Shown: positions 15,851-24,270 of the stretch, piece by piece
Position numbering within the stretch: position 1 is the first letter of the stretch
How the letters are laid out: each line of letters begins with the position of its first letter
Assembly: GCA_018266955.1 (NCBI GenBank)
Contig: JAFDZI010000030.1
Span: 1-37,209, forward strand
DNA from: Bacteroidota bacterium
Lineage (GTDB): Bacteria > Bacteroidota > Bacteroidia > Flavobacteriales > Weeksellaceae
Reading direction: 5' to 3'
DNA: 37,209 nucleotides
Position numbers and translations under genes: made by a program
Notes under the pieces: generated by a model
Seen by the model: only the letters and a program-made list of their open reading frames with translations
What the model was told of the DNA's origin: nothing
Database searches by the model: none

Positions 15851-16846
15851 CTATAATACTAATTCGGCAGTCATTCCTACTCGAAGTCCTTTTATTTTAT
15901 TCATGTCCACAGGAGTACATTTAATTTTAAAAGTTCTCAGTTGAAATTGTCCTTTCTGATTTTCAGGAACAAAATCGGCAAAACCCAAAGCTGGAGCCAA
16001 CTCGCTTACTCTTGCGGTGATTTCTTCGGGATGTACCCCAGGAATTTTTATGTGCACCAAGCTCCCTTTTTCCACTTTATTCATTTGGTCTTGTCTCAGG
16101 TTGAAGGAAATAGAGTAGGAGTTGTTTTTCTGAATGGTCATCATAGGATAACCCGCATTAACCATCTCCCCAGGTTTAGAAATCAGATTAGAAACAATAC
16201 CTGAAATAGGCGATGTAATGATTGCTTTTTCTTTAATTTGTTGCGTAAGTTTTTCTGCATTCTTCGCCTGATTAACCAAAGCAGCCGCTTTATTTCTAAT
16301 TTGTTGATTGCCCCCTTTTGCCAAAAGTTCTACATTAAGCTTGGCGGTTTCCAGCTCTTTTTGTGCAGCCTGATAACGAAATTTCACCAAATCATATTCT
16401 TGCCCAGAAACCACACCTTCACCATAAAGGTTTTTAAATCTAGCATAGGTTTTTTCCATTAAAACCATTTGATCTTGAGCTATTTTTTGAAGATTTCTGG
16501 CTGATTCTACCACCTCTGGAGCAGCTCCTCTGTCGGCTAAATCCTTGGTGTTTTCGGCAATCGTAATCGCGTCTAAAGCTTGTTGTTGAATGGTGTTTAC
16601 CTCTTCGTCTTTCATAATGGCCAAAACTTCACCGGCATGTATTTCATCTCCTTCTTTTACTTTTATACGGTCTATTCTTCCGGGTAAAGAAGCGGAAATA
16701 TCAATAAATTCAGCATCTACCATCCCTACGATTTTTAGTTTAGAATCTTCAGTATTCGATTTTTTTATCAAAAGAAAAATGCCCGTACACAATAAAATGA
16801 TGATAGGGATAAGGGCAGCCCAGTAGTTTTTAAATATATTTTTCAT
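15851..16846 (-). CDS. HlyD/EmrA-family periplasmic adaptor of the exporter
   Basis: A 331-residue membrane-fusion protein. I start it at the ATG at 16844-16846 before the single anchor helix ('YWAALIPIIILLCTGIFLLI'); a longer frame begins with TTG inside a repeat element. The first lipoyl half is 'ASLPGRIDRIKVKEGDEIHAGEVLAIM'. A long coiled-coil hairpin runs from about residue 85 to 200 and includes 'YGEGVVSGQEYDLVKFRYQAAQKELETAKLNVELLAKGG'. The second lipoyl half and beta-barrel follow ('AIITSPISGIVSNLISKPGEMVNAGYPMMTI', 'LRVGMTAELVL'). It bridges the inner-membrane permeases to TolC. The 172-base spacer from TolC is filled by a tandem repeat whose last unit forms this gene's leader. Confidence 0.93.
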   Translation of the reverse strand: MKNIFKNYWAALIPIIILLCTGIFLLIKKSNTEDSKLKIVGMVDAEFIDISASLPGRIDRIKVKEGDEIHAGEVLAIMKDEEVNTIQQQALDAITIAENTKDLADRGAAPEVVESARNLQKIAQDQMVLMEKTYARFKNLYGEGVVSGQEYDLVKFRYQAAQKELETAKLNVELLAKGGNQQIRNKAAALVNQAKNAEKLTQQIKEKAIITSPISGIVSNLISKPGEMVNAGYPMMTIQKNNSYSISFNLRQDQMNKVEKGSLVHIKIPGVHPEEITARVSELAPALGFADFVPENQKGQFQLRTFKIKCTPVDMNKIKGLRVGMTAELVL

Positions 16847-16870
16847 TTGTAGATATTTATTGTTTTTCAA

Positions 16871-17036
16871 AGGTCAAATGTAATCGCCAATCTTCATGAG
16901 TGCTTGGGTGAAAAGCAAATTTTACATGGCGATTTCATTGGTAGATTTTTATTTTTTTAGTTAAATGTAATCGCATTTTTTCATCAGGGTTAATCTTCAT
17001 TACTTTAATGGAATCGATGTTCTGAATTGCGATTTT
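16871..17036 (-). repeat. Dispersed repeat, locus 1: two tandem degenerate units ending at the HlyD gene
   Basis: Read on the minus strand, two units of about 90-97 bases lie head to tail. Both contain GCGATTACATTT followed by (A/G)AC(T/C), both contain AAATCGC near their start, and both end in AATAAAxATCTACC-like sequence just before an ATG. The second unit carries TACATGGCGATTTCAT (plus strand 16923-16938) and AATCGCCAATCTTCATGAGTG-like sequence (16882-16902), almost identical to blocks at 30545-30560 and 30457-30477. The outer blocks form an inverted repeat AATCGCCA/TGGCGATT. The second unit runs into the HlyD start codon at 16846. Confidence 0.75.
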
Positions 17037-17042
17037 ATAATT

Positions 17043-18479
17043 TTAGTCGATTATTTGAGTGATGTTTTCAGGTTGTCCATTGAGGTAATAATAAGTGGCT
17101 AACGCTGTTTGATAAGCTACTAGAGAAGTATAGTAAAGCTTTTCTGAGCTGTATTGCAATTGCAAGGCATCGTTCACATCTTTTACAGAAGAAAGGCTGT
17201 TTTCCATTCTTTTTCTAATCATATCTGTGGTGGTATAAGTTTCTTTTCTTGCTGCATCCAGCGTTTCGGATTGGTTTTGTATGGCTTTAATTTTATTTTG
17301 TGCCAATTGAACTGCCAAATCTACCGTTTCCTGTTTTTGTTTGATTAAAAGCTCCGATTCTTTTACTAAAGATTCAGCCGCTTTTATTTTGTTTTTATTT
17401 TCAAAACCATTGAATAAAGTCCACTGCATTTCTATACCCACCATCCATGGAGGGGTAATGACGGGTAAGTCCTTTCTAAGAAATTGTGCATTACCAATAG
17501 CAAAAACATTAGGATGATTGAGGGATTTTGCAACCTTTAGAGCAGTATTTGCTTCTTCTTTTTTGGCGTTCAACCATCTAATATCCGTATTGTTTTCGGT
17601 TTGAATTTTAATTAAATGATCCATTTCTGCAAACTGTTCAGGAAGTTTTCCTTGTATTTCTAAATTACTGTTCAAGGGCATTCCCATCATTTGCTTTAAG
17701 GTGAGCAAAGCATTTTCTCTTTCGAGTTTTAAATTTTCCAAGCTTGTTTTCCCTTGCATCAGAGCCACATCCGACCATTTTTTCATGTAAGGGGGAATGA
17801 TTTCCGATTTTAAAAGTTGGGCTGCATATTGTTCATTTTTTTGTAAAGAAACTATTTTTTGTTCTTCTTTTTCAATCATAGAATTATAATACAAAACCTG
17901 AAGATACTGTAAAGTAACATTATAAACGACTAAATCCTGAGCGTTTTCCAAATGTATTTCGCTAGATCGGAATTGTTGTTCTTTGAGCTTTTGTACTGCC
18001 TTCAACTTTCCTCCTAAATAGATCGGTTGCCTTACCATAATGCCTGCCATTAAATAATCTTGCTTGCTGAGAGCCGGATTGTAGTTGGGATAAACCGCCG
18101 AAATAATATCTCTGGAAGTTTGATAAATCATATCCCAAACATTGGCATTGAGTGGATTTCCGGTAATTTGTTCATAAATAGTGGATGCTGCATTGGCAGA
18201 TTGCAAAGCGGAACCTTCCACAATACCGTCTTTAGTTTGCTGTAGATTGACTTCCAAAGGCTTGCCAAGATAGTTGTACCCCGCCAAAAGATCTACTTTG
18301 GGCAACATATTTTTGCGGCTACCTTCATACTGTTCTTTATTGGTTTCCACAGATTGTTTTGCCAAAGTAATAGAAGTATTGCTTTCCATGGCTTTAGTAA
18401 TACAGTCTTTTAAACTAAGAGTCTGACTATTAAAATTTTGTATTAAAATAAAAATTAAAAAAGTAGATATTTTTTTCAT
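17043..18479 (-). CDS. TolC-family outer-membrane efflux protein
   Basis: A 478-residue TolC-type protein. I chose the ATG at 18477-18479, just before the signal peptide 'MKKISTFLIFILIQNFNSQ'; the frame's upstream extension runs into the operator palindromes. 'LSLKDCITKAMESNTSITLAKQSVETNKEQYEGSRKNMLPKVDLLAGYNY' is the classic first half, and 'NDIRWLNAKKEEANTALKVAKSLNHPNVFAIGNAQF' the internal repeat, giving two OEP domains of helical hairpins. 'NAQFLRKDLPVITPPWMVGIEMQWTLFNGFENKNKIKAAE' is also typical. It opens the four-gene exporter operon with HlyD and two permeases. The order tolC-hlyD-permease-permease is common in Bacteroidota, often with a TetR regulator, which is not encoded next to it here. 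Confidence 0.94.
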   Translation of the reverse strand: MKKISTFLIFILIQNFNSQTLSLKDCITKAMESNTSITLAKQSVETNKEQYEGSRKNMLPKVDLLAGYNYLGKPLEVNLQQTKDGIVEGSALQSANAASTIYEQITGNPLNANVWDMIYQTSRDIISAVYPNYNPALSKQDYLMAGIMVRQPIYLGGKLKAVQKLKEQQFRSSEIHLENAQDLVVYNVTLQYLQVLYYNSMIEKEEQKIVSLQKNEQYAAQLLKSEIIPPYMKKWSDVALMQGKTSLENLKLERENALLTLKQMMGMPLNSNLEIQGKLPEQFAEMDHLIKIQTENNTDIRWLNAKKEEANTALKVAKSLNHPNVFAIGNAQFLRKDLPVITPPWMVGIEMQWTLFNGFENKNKIKAAESLVKESELLIKQKQETVDLAVQLAQNKIKAIQNQSETLDAARKETYTTTDMIRKRMENSLSSVKDVNDALQLQYSSEKLYYTSLVAYQTALATYYYLNGQPENITQIID

Positions 18480-18494
18480 TATAGTATTATTTAT

Positions 18495-18530
18495 ATTAAA
18501 CAAATGTTTAATATTTGTTATTAAACAAAA
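18495..18530 (-). promoter_or_regulatory. Exporter operon promoter overlapped by two palindromes
   Basis: On the minus strand TTTG (18526-18529), a 17-base spacer and AACATTTG (18501-18508, one mismatch to TAnnTTTG) form a promoter. ATTAAACA/TGTTTAAT arms with a 2-base centre (18495-18512) cover the -7 box, and TTTGTT/AACAAA arms with a 4-base centre (18514-18529) cover the -33 region. ATTAAACA recurs at 18520-18527. This layout fits repression by a TetR-type dimer. Confidence 0.6.
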
Positions 18531-18594
18531 TTTAAGCCAAAGTCAAAAAAAAATATTTTTTTTAAACAATTTTTAAAAAGTATAACGCTGGTAA

Positions 18595-18618
18595 AACAGC
18601 AGCCAAATGGCTGCTGTT
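18595..18618 (-). terminator. Terminator hairpin after the acyl-CoA synthetase gene
   Basis: AACAGCAGCC (18595-18604) and GGCTGCTGTT (18609-18618) form a perfect 10-bp stem with a 4-base loop, 5 bases past the stop. The U-tract on the minus strand is short (TTTT then ACC counting the stem end), so termination may be imperfect. Confidence 0.65.
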
Positions 18619-18623
18619 GGGGA

Positions 18624-20408
18624 TTAATTTTCGGTATGGCCGTACATTTTATTGTAAAGATCTTTGTATTTTTCTTTAATAATTTTTCTTTTTAACTTCA
18701 TGGTTGGAGTTAGGTGTCCCTCCTCAATTGTCCAAATTTCTGGGGTGAGTTCTATTTTTTTTATTTGTTCCCAATGGCCCAATTTGGTATTTAGATAGTC
18801 GATTTCTTTTTCAATTCTTGCCTTCAATTCTGGGCTGTTGGCAATTTCATTTGGGGTTTTACCAATGTTGATGTTTTTTCTCTCTGCCCAGTGGCTCGCA
18901 AATACAAAGTCGGGTTGTACAAGAGCGCAAGGCATTTTTTCACCTTCACCTACCACCATAATTTGCTCAATAAATTTAGACGCTTTTGCTAGATTTTCAA
19001 TTACTTGTGGTGCTACATATTTACCTCCAGATGTTTTGAACATTTCTTTTTTCCTGTCGGTGATTTTTAAAAATCCTTCAGCGTCAATATGGCCAATGTC
19101 TCCGGTTTTAAAGTAGCCGTCTTCTGTGAAAGCTTCTTTGGTTTGCTCTTCGTTTTTAAAATAACCTTGCGTAATGGATGGTCCTTTTACTGTGATTTCT
19201 CCATCTTCTTGGATTTTTACTTTTAAATTATCCAAAGGATGTCCTACGGTTCCCACTTTCATTCTGCCCATAGAGTTAACGGCAATTACCGGTGAAGTTT
19301 CTGTTAGTCCATATCCTTCGAGTATAGGGATCCCAGCATTCCAGAACATTTTATTCAGTCTTTCGGAAAGTGCTGCAGAACCCGATACCAAGGTGATGAT
19401 TTCTCCACCAAGGCCTTCTCTCCATTTTTTGAAAACCAATTTGTCAGCGATGATTTCAGCAAGGGTTGATGGTTTGCTGGTGATTTCTTTTTTGGATTTG
19501 TTTACCCCTAAAGCCCAAAGAAATATTTTGGACTTTAATCCACCAGCACTTAATCCTTTGTCGTATATCTTGTCATATACTTTTTCAATTAATCTAGGGA
19601 CTACTGTCATGTAATGGGGTTTGACTTCTTTTATGTTTTCGCCCATTTTCTCAATGCTCTCTGCAAAGTATATGGAGATGCCATTATAAGTAAATAGATA
19701 AAAAATCATTCTTTCGAAAATATGGCAAATGGGTAAAAAACTTAACGCTCGAGTGTCCTCTATGTTAAGGCCTTTTTTTCTCGGTATTCTAGAATCGGAA
19801 GCCAATACATTGGAAACAATATTTTTATGTGTAAGCATCACACCTTTCGGTTTACCTGTGGTTCCGGAGGTGTAAATGATGGTCGCTAAATCGTCTTCAT
19901 TGATGGAATTTGAAATGTCTTCTACTTCATTTTGTGTGCTTTCATTGTTACCTAAGTCCAAAATTTCTTTCCAGTTGGCGACTCCATCCAAATCATCAAA
20001 GCTAAATATTCCCTCAAGGGTTGCTACTTTTTGTTTTATGGAATTTACTTTTTTATACAAATCGATATCCGAAACGAAGCAATATTTTATTTCAGCATTA
20101 TTAAAGATATATTCATAATCTTCAGCAGAAATAGAAGGGTAAACCGGTACGGTAATGGCGCCAATCTGTAAAATACCAAAATCCATAACAGCCCATTCTG
20201 TTCTGGTTGCAGTGGTGATGAGTGCAATTTTGTCTCCTGGTTGGATTCCTAATTTTAATAGGCCTCTGGAAATTTTATTTCCCAAACCAATAAATTCTTT
20301 AGTGGAAGTTTTTACCCATTCCCCTTTTTCTTTGGTCGCATACATATTGGTTTGAGGATATTTCACCAAAGCCTGATTTGCGAAGTCAAATAATCTTTTA
20401 ATGCTCAT
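18624..20408 (-). CDS. Long-chain fatty acid-CoA ligase (AMP-binding)
   Basis: A 594-residue ANL-superfamily enzyme that activates fatty acids to acyl-CoA through an acyl-AMP. The P-loop-like motif is 'IIYTSGTTGKPKGVMLTHKN' (about 175-194), A5 is 'GYGLTETSPVIAV', A7-A8 are 'YFKTGDIGHIDAEGFLKITDRKKEMFKTSGGKYVAPQ', and the C-terminal domain ends with 'TPTMKLKRKIIKEKY', whose Lys is the catalytic A10 type. 'LPICHIFERM' is typical of the long-chain (FadD15-like) subgroup. Length is normal. It is divergent from an acyl-CoA dehydrogenase gene (131-base spacer), so the two likely act in sequence in fatty-acid activation and beta-oxidation. Confidence 0.93.
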   Translation of the reverse strand: MSIKRLFDFANQALVKYPQTNMYATKEKGEWVKTSTKEFIGLGNKISRGLLKLGIQPGDKIALITTATRTEWAVMDFGILQIGAITVPVYPSISAEDYEYIFNNAEIKYCFVSDIDLYKKVNSIKQKVATLEGIFSFDDLDGVANWKEILDLGNNESTQNEVEDISNSINEDDLATIIYTSGTTGKPKGVMLTHKNIVSNVLASDSRIPRKKGLNIEDTRALSFLPICHIFERMIFYLFTYNGISIYFAESIEKMGENIKEVKPHYMTVVPRLIEKVYDKIYDKGLSAGGLKSKIFLWALGVNKSKKEITSKPSTLAEIIADKLVFKKWREGLGGEIITLVSGSAALSERLNKMFWNAGIPILEGYGLTETSPVIAVNSMGRMKVGTVGHPLDNLKVKIQEDGEITVKGPSITQGYFKNEEQTKEAFTEDGYFKTGDIGHIDAEGFLKITDRKKEMFKTSGGKYVAPQVIENLAKASKFIEQIMVVGEGEKMPCALVQPDFVFASHWAERKNINIGKTPNEIANSPELKARIEKEIDYLNTKLGHWEQIKKIELTPEIWTIEEGHLTPTMKLKRKIIKEKYKDLYNKMYGHTEN

Positions 20409-20539
20409 TATATTTGAAGATATTTTGTTAAAATTCTATAATTCGTAAAAATATTTATTTTTGGTTAAATATCCAAATTTTTTTACTAAAGATTTATGCT
20501 AAAAATTGTATTTTTACCGCAAACAATTTATAGTAGATT

Positions 20540-21682
20540 ATGAATTTCAATTTAACTGAAGAACAGCTGATGATTCAGCAAGCAGCAAGAGATTTTGCTC
20601 AAAATGAACTATTGCCAGGAGTAATCGAGAGAGATCGAGATCAGAAATTCCCACACGAACAAGTGAAGAAAATGGCAGAATTGGGTTTCTTAGGAATGAT
20701 GGTTGACCCTCAATATGGAGGTTCTGGTTTAGACGCGGTTTCTTATGTAGTCGCTATGGAAGAAATTGCAAAAGTGGATGCTTCTGCTGCGGTTGTTATG
20801 TCTGTAAACAACTCATTGGTTTGTGCAGGACTAGAAAAATATGCCAGCGAAGAGCAAAAACAAAAATATTTGGTGCCTTTGGCAAGTGGACAGGTTATCG
20901 GTGCGTTTGCACTTTCTGAGCCAGAAGCAGGTTCTGATGCAACTTCTCAAAAAACTACGGCTGAGGACAAAGGCGATTATTATTTATTGAATGGTATAAA
21001 AAACTGGATTACCAATGGTGGAACTGCACAATACTATATCGTGATTGCGCATACCAATCCAGAGAAAAAACATAAAGGTATCAATGCTTTTATCGTAGAA
21101 AAAGGTTGGGAAGGATTTGAAATTGGTTTGAAAGAAGATAAGATGGGAATTCGTGGTTCCGATACCCATTCTTTGATTTTTAATAATGTAAAAGTGCCTA
21201 AAGAAAACAGAATTGGTGAAGATGGATTCGGATTCAATTTTGCAATGGCTGTTTTAAACGGTGGTAGAATTGGTATTGCTTCTCAAGCCTTGGGTATCGC
21301 ATCGGGTGCTTATGAGTTGGCTTTAAAATATGCAAAAACAAGAAAAGCTTTCGGTACTGAAATTATCAATCACCAGGCAGTTGCATTTAAATTAGCTGAT
21401 ATGGCTACCCAAATTACTGCAGCTAGAATGCTTTGCTACAAAGCAGCATCTGAAAAAGATGAAGGTAAAGATATTTCTGAAAGTGGTGCAATGGCTAAAT
21501 TGTATGCTTCTCAAGTTGCGATGGATACTACGGTAGAGGCTGTTCAAATCCACGGTGGATATGGCTATGTTAAAGAGTATCATGTGGAAAGATTGATGCG
21601 TGATGCAAAAATTACTCAGATTTACGAAGGAACATCAGAAATTCAAAAAATTGTAATTTCTCGTTCTATTTCGAAAAAATAA
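20540..21682 (+). CDS. Acyl-CoA dehydrogenase (short/medium-chain type)
   Basis: A 380-residue FAD enzyme for the first step of beta-oxidation. It starts with 'FNLTEEQLMIQQAARDFAQNEL'. The signature 'GAFALSEPEAGSDATS' (about 119-134), 'NGIKNWITNGG' and 'DKMGIRGSDTHSLIF' form the flavin and substrate pocket. The C-terminus has 'VEAVQIHGGYGYVKEYHVERLMRDAKITQIYEGTSEIQ'; E363 in 'IYEGTSE' is the catalytic base in the short/medium-chain position. Electrons would go to electron-transfer flavoprotein. It lies divergent to the acyl-CoA synthetase gene. A near -7 element TATTTTTA just upstream is the only promoter signal seen. Confidence 0.95.
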   Translation: MNFNLTEEQLMIQQAARDFAQNELLPGVIERDRDQKFPHEQVKKMAELGFLGMMVDPQYGGSGLDAVSYVVAMEEIAKVDASAAVVMSVNNSLVCAGLEKYASEEQKQKYLVPLASGQVIGAFALSEPEAGSDATSQKTTAEDKGDYYLLNGIKNWITNGGTAQYYIVIAHTNPEKKHKGINAFIVEKGWEGFEIGLKEDKMGIRGSDTHSLIFNNVKVPKENRIGEDGFGFNFAMAVLNGGRIGIASQALGIASGAYELALKYAKTRKAFGTEIINHQAVAFKLADMATQITAARMLCYKAASEKDEGKDISESGAMAKLYASQVAMDTTVEAVQIHGGYGYVKEYHVERLMRDAKITQIYEGTSEIQKIVISRSISKK

Positions 21683-21748
21683 TTTATATTTGTTTGTGGT
21701 ATTGATAAAATTTTTATCTTTATTCCATAAAAAATATAAATTATTACT

Positions 21749-22114
21749 ATGAAGTATTTCTGGATTTTTTGTGCCATCATCTTATTGTTTCTTGGTACAT
21801 TTGTTTGGTATCGTTATTATTTTGTTTTTGGTGAAGGAGTAAAGTCTGGAGCTTTAAACTACGCCGTTAAGAAAGGCAATATCTTCAAAACATACGAAGG
21901 AAAACTTATTCAGCAAGGTTTTGGTGCTAATGCGAAAACTGGGAATCTGATGAGTTACGAGTTCGAATTTTCTGTAGAAGATGAAAAGGTATTCAAGCAA
22001 TTAGAAGAGAACAACGGAAAGATTTTCGATTTGCACTATAAAGAATATCACGGCGTTTTGCCATGGCGAGGAAATACAAGATATGTAGTAGATAGAATCG
22101 TGAATATGCAATAA
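21749..22114 (+). CDS. Small single-pass membrane protein, unknown function
   Basis: A 121-residue protein with one N-terminal helix (about 4-24, 'FWIFCAIILLFLGTFVWYRYY'), which could be a membrane anchor or uncleaved signal. The remainder, with 'EGVKSGALNYAVKKGNIFKTYEGKL' and 'HYKEYHGVLPWRGNTRYVVDRIV', is a conserved flavobacterial domain that databases sometimes mislabel as 6-phosphogluconate dehydrogenase; no dehydrogenase motif is present. TATATTTG (21685-21692) could be its -7 box, though no -33 was found. A terminator shared with ahcY follows. I cannot assign a function. Confidence 0.8.
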   Translation: MKYFWIFCAIILLFLGTFVWYRYYFVFGEGVKSGALNYAVKKGNIFKTYEGKLIQQGFGANAKTGNLMSYEFEFSVEDEKVFKQLEENNGKIFDLHYKEYHGVLPWRGNTRYVVDRIVNMQ

Positions 22115-22134
22115 TCTTTGATTCAATATTAATA

Positions 22135-22178
22135 AAATAGCCGTCTTACAAAATTAGTGAGACGGCTATTTGTTTTTT
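22135..22178. terminator. Bidirectional terminator between the membrane protein and ahcY
   Basis: AAATAGCCGTCT (22135-22146) pairs with AGACGGCTATTT (22160-22171) across a 13-base loop. TGTTTTTTT follows on the plus strand and TTTATTAATATT on the minus strand, so it can stop both convergent transcripts. Confidence 0.85.
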
Positions 22179-22192
22179 TAATTAGTATTCAA

Positions 22193-23506
22193 TTAGTATC
22201 TGTAATACTCTGGTTTGAAAGGTCCTTCTACTTCAACACCAATATATTTGGCTTGTTCGTCGGATAAAGTTTCCAATTCAACACCTATTTTCTTTAAATG
22301 TAAAAATGCTACTTTTTCGTCTAATTTTTTAGGCAACATGTACACTTTATTTTCGTAAGCATCAGAATTGGTCCACAATTCTATTTGTGCTAAAGTTTGA
22401 TTAGAGAAAGAGTTGGACATTACAAAGCTTGGGTGGCCGGTGGCACAACCTAAATTAACCAATCTTCCTTCCGCAAGAATGATGATTTCATTACCTTCGA
22501 TATTATAAATATCTACCTGTGGTTTAACTTCGTATTTTGTGTGACCATAGTTTTCATTAAGCCAAGCCATATCAATTTCGTTATCGAAATGACCAATATT
22601 ACAAACGATGGTTTTGTCTTTCATTTTTTTAAAGTGTTCCCCTCGTACGATATTGAAGTTACCAGTTGTGGTAATGATAATGTCGGCATTTTCAATCACT
22701 GTTTCTAGCTTTTTCACTTCATAGCCTTCCATAGCAGCTTGTAAAGCACATATTGGATCGATCTCGGTTACAGTTACGATGGAACCAGCTCCTCTAAAGG
22801 ACGCCGCAGTTCCTTTTCCTACATCACCAAATCCGCATACAACCACTCTTTTACCAGCAAGCATTACATCTGTTGCTCTTCTGATGGCATCTACAGCGGA
22901 TTCTCTACAGCCGTATTTGTTGTCGAATTTAGATTTAGTAACCGAATCGTTCACATTAATTGCAGGCATAACCAAAGTTCCATTGGCCATTCTTTCGTAC
23001 AAACGATGTACTCCAGTGGTGGTTTCTTCGGAAAGTCCTTTGATGTCTTTGGTAAGTTCTGGGTATTTATCGAAAACCATATTGGTTAAGTCGCCGCCAT
23101 CATCCAAAATCATGTTCAATGGTTTTCTATCTTCACCAAAGAAAATGGTTTGCTCGATGCACCAGTCAAATTCTTCTGCATTCATTCCTTTCCAAGCATA
23201 AACAGGAATTCCTGCTGCTGCAATGGCTGCCGCTGCATGATCTTGGGTGGAGAAAATGTTACAAGAAGACCATGTAACATCTGCGCCTAGTGCTACTAAA
23301 GTCTCGATAAGCACGGCGGTTTGGATGGTCATGTGTAAGCATCCTGCAATTCTTGCCCCTTTTAATGGTTGGGAAGGTCCGTACTCTTCACGGATGGCCA
23401 TTAGTCCTGGCATTTCTGCTTCTGCAAGTGTAATTTCTTTTCTTCCCCACTCAGCTAGGGAAATGTCCTTAACTTTGTAAGGAATGTATTGGGTTTTTGT
23501 TTCCAT
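22193..23506 (-). CDS. ahcY: Adenosylhomocysteinase
   Basis: A 437-residue enzyme that hydrolyses S-adenosylhomocysteine to adenosine and homocysteine, keeping the methylation cycle running. Family motifs: '[42 protein letters not shown]' near the N-terminus, '[10 protein letters not shown]', '[22 protein letters not shown]' with the catalytic Lys/Asp, '[13 protein letters not shown]' for NAD binding, and the C-terminal '[10 protein letters not shown]' that reaches the partner's cofactor. Length is standard. It has a consensus promoter about 70 bases upstream. The leader shows no recognisable SAH or SAM riboswitch, only a small GGATT/AATCC hairpin. Confidence 0.97.
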   Translation of the reverse strand: METKTQYIPYKVKDISLAEWGRKEITLAEAEMPGLMAIREEYGPSQPLKGARIAGCLHMTIQTAVLIETLVALGADVTWSSCNIFSTQDHAAAAIAAAGIPVYAWKGMNAEEFDWCIEQTIFFGEDRKPLNMILDDGGDLTNMVFDKYPELTKDIKGLSEETTTGVHRLYERMANGTLVMPAINVNDSVTKSKFDNKYGCRESAVDAIRRATDVMLAGKRVVVCGFGDVGKGTAASFRGAGSIVTVTEIDPICALQAAMEGYEVKKLETVIENADIIITTTGNFNIVRGEHFKKMKDKTIVCNIGHFDNEIDMAWLNENYGHTKYEVKPQVDIYNIEGNEIIILAEGRLVNLGCATGHPSFVMSNSFSNQTLAQIELWTNSDAYENKVYMLPKKLDEKVAFLHLKKIGVELETLSDEQAKYIGVEVEGPFKPEYYRY

Positions 23507-23576
23507 CTTATTTATTGATGTATAGTTTTGATTAAATTTTGTGATTTTTTGAGGATTTAATCCAAAAAAATTTTTG

Positions 23577-23607
23577 CAAATTTACAAACTTAAATCCGTG
23601 TTACAAA
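23577..23607 (-). promoter_or_regulatory. Predicted ahcY promoter overlapping the start of the PPTase gene
   Basis: On the minus strand TTTG (23604-23607), a 19-base spacer and TAAATTTG (23577-23584) match the Bacteroidota consensus with ideal spacing. The -33 box lies 2 bases before the ATG of the divergent phosphopantetheinyl transferase gene (23610), so ahcY initiation overlaps that gene's leader. Confidence 0.65.
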
Positions 23608-23609
23608 AT

Positions 23610-24269
23610 ATGCCTTTATACAGAGATTATAGTGATGCTCAGGGGAGTATTCAGGTTTGGAAGTACGATGACTCCGAAGTTTTTGATGAAGATCAATTAA
23701 TATCAAAAGATGATTGGGAAAAGGTGCACAATTATCATCCCAAAAAAAAGATTGAATATTTAATGATTCGAAAGATGCTGTATGATTTGTTGCCTGGACA
23801 TCAGATTTTGTACCGAACCATGGGGCAGCCATTTCTGCATCCGAAAGATGCTTTTATTTCTATAAGTCATTCGTATCCTTATGCTTCTTTGGCGGTTTCC
23901 CAAAAAAGAATTGGGGTGGATTTAGAAAAAGTAAATCCTAAGATACTAAGAATTAAGCATAAATTCATACATCATTCAGAAGAGTCTTGGATATTTGGAC
24001 ATGAAAATGAGGTTGAATTACTCACGATTGTTTGGGCGATAAAAGAAGCACTTTATAAGCTTCACCCAAGCAAATATTGGTCTTTGAAGAAGCATTATCA
24101 AGTGCAAGAATTTTCATTATCGGATTTGTCCTCTGTACCTTGTGCTGTTTTTGATGCTGAATTTAAAGATGAATATATAGCCAAAATATCACAAATTGAA
24201 AATTATTTCTTTGCGATAATTGAAGAAAATCACGAGATCAATTACCCTTTACAACGCTTGATAAAGTAG
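23610..24269 (+). CDS. 4'-phosphopantetheinyl transferase superfamily protein
   Basis: A 219-residue Sfp-type enzyme that moves phosphopantetheine from CoA to a carrier protein serine. I chose the ATG at 23610; the frame's earlier TTG start is unlikely. Motifs: 'QPFLHPKDAFISISHSYPYASLAVS', then magnesium-binding 'IGVDLE' and 'IVWAIKEALYKL', the latter holding the catalytic Glu/Lys of W-x-x-KEA. Length matches single-domain Sfp/HetI enzymes rather than AcpS. Its neighbours (ahcY, FUSC protein) do not identify the carrier protein; fatty-acid or polyketide carriers are possible. Its stop codon is separated by one base from the stop of the convergent FUSC gene. Confidence 0.9.
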   Translation: MPLYRDYSDAQGSIQVWKYDDSEVFDEDQLISKDDWEKVHNYHPKKKIEYLMIRKMLYDLLPGHQILYRTMGQPFLHPKDAFISISHSYPYASLAVSQKRIGVDLEKVNPKILRIKHKFIHHSEESWIFGHENEVELLTIVWAIKEALYKLHPSKYWSLKKHYQVQEFSLSDLSSVPCAVFDAEFKDEYIAKISQIENYFFAIIEENHEINYPLQRLIK

Positions 24270-24270
24270 T

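Noticed and set aside
21704..21718. GATAAAATTTTTATC palindrome between the acyl-CoA dehydrogenase and the small membrane protein genes
   Set aside because: Pure A/T-type symmetry with a one-base centre is easily produced by chance here; it could be a weak terminator but nothing else supports it.
23507..23576. Possible SAH or SAM riboswitch in the ahcY leader
   Set aside because: The leader is short and A/T-rich with only a five-base hairpin; no conserved riboswitch core is visible.
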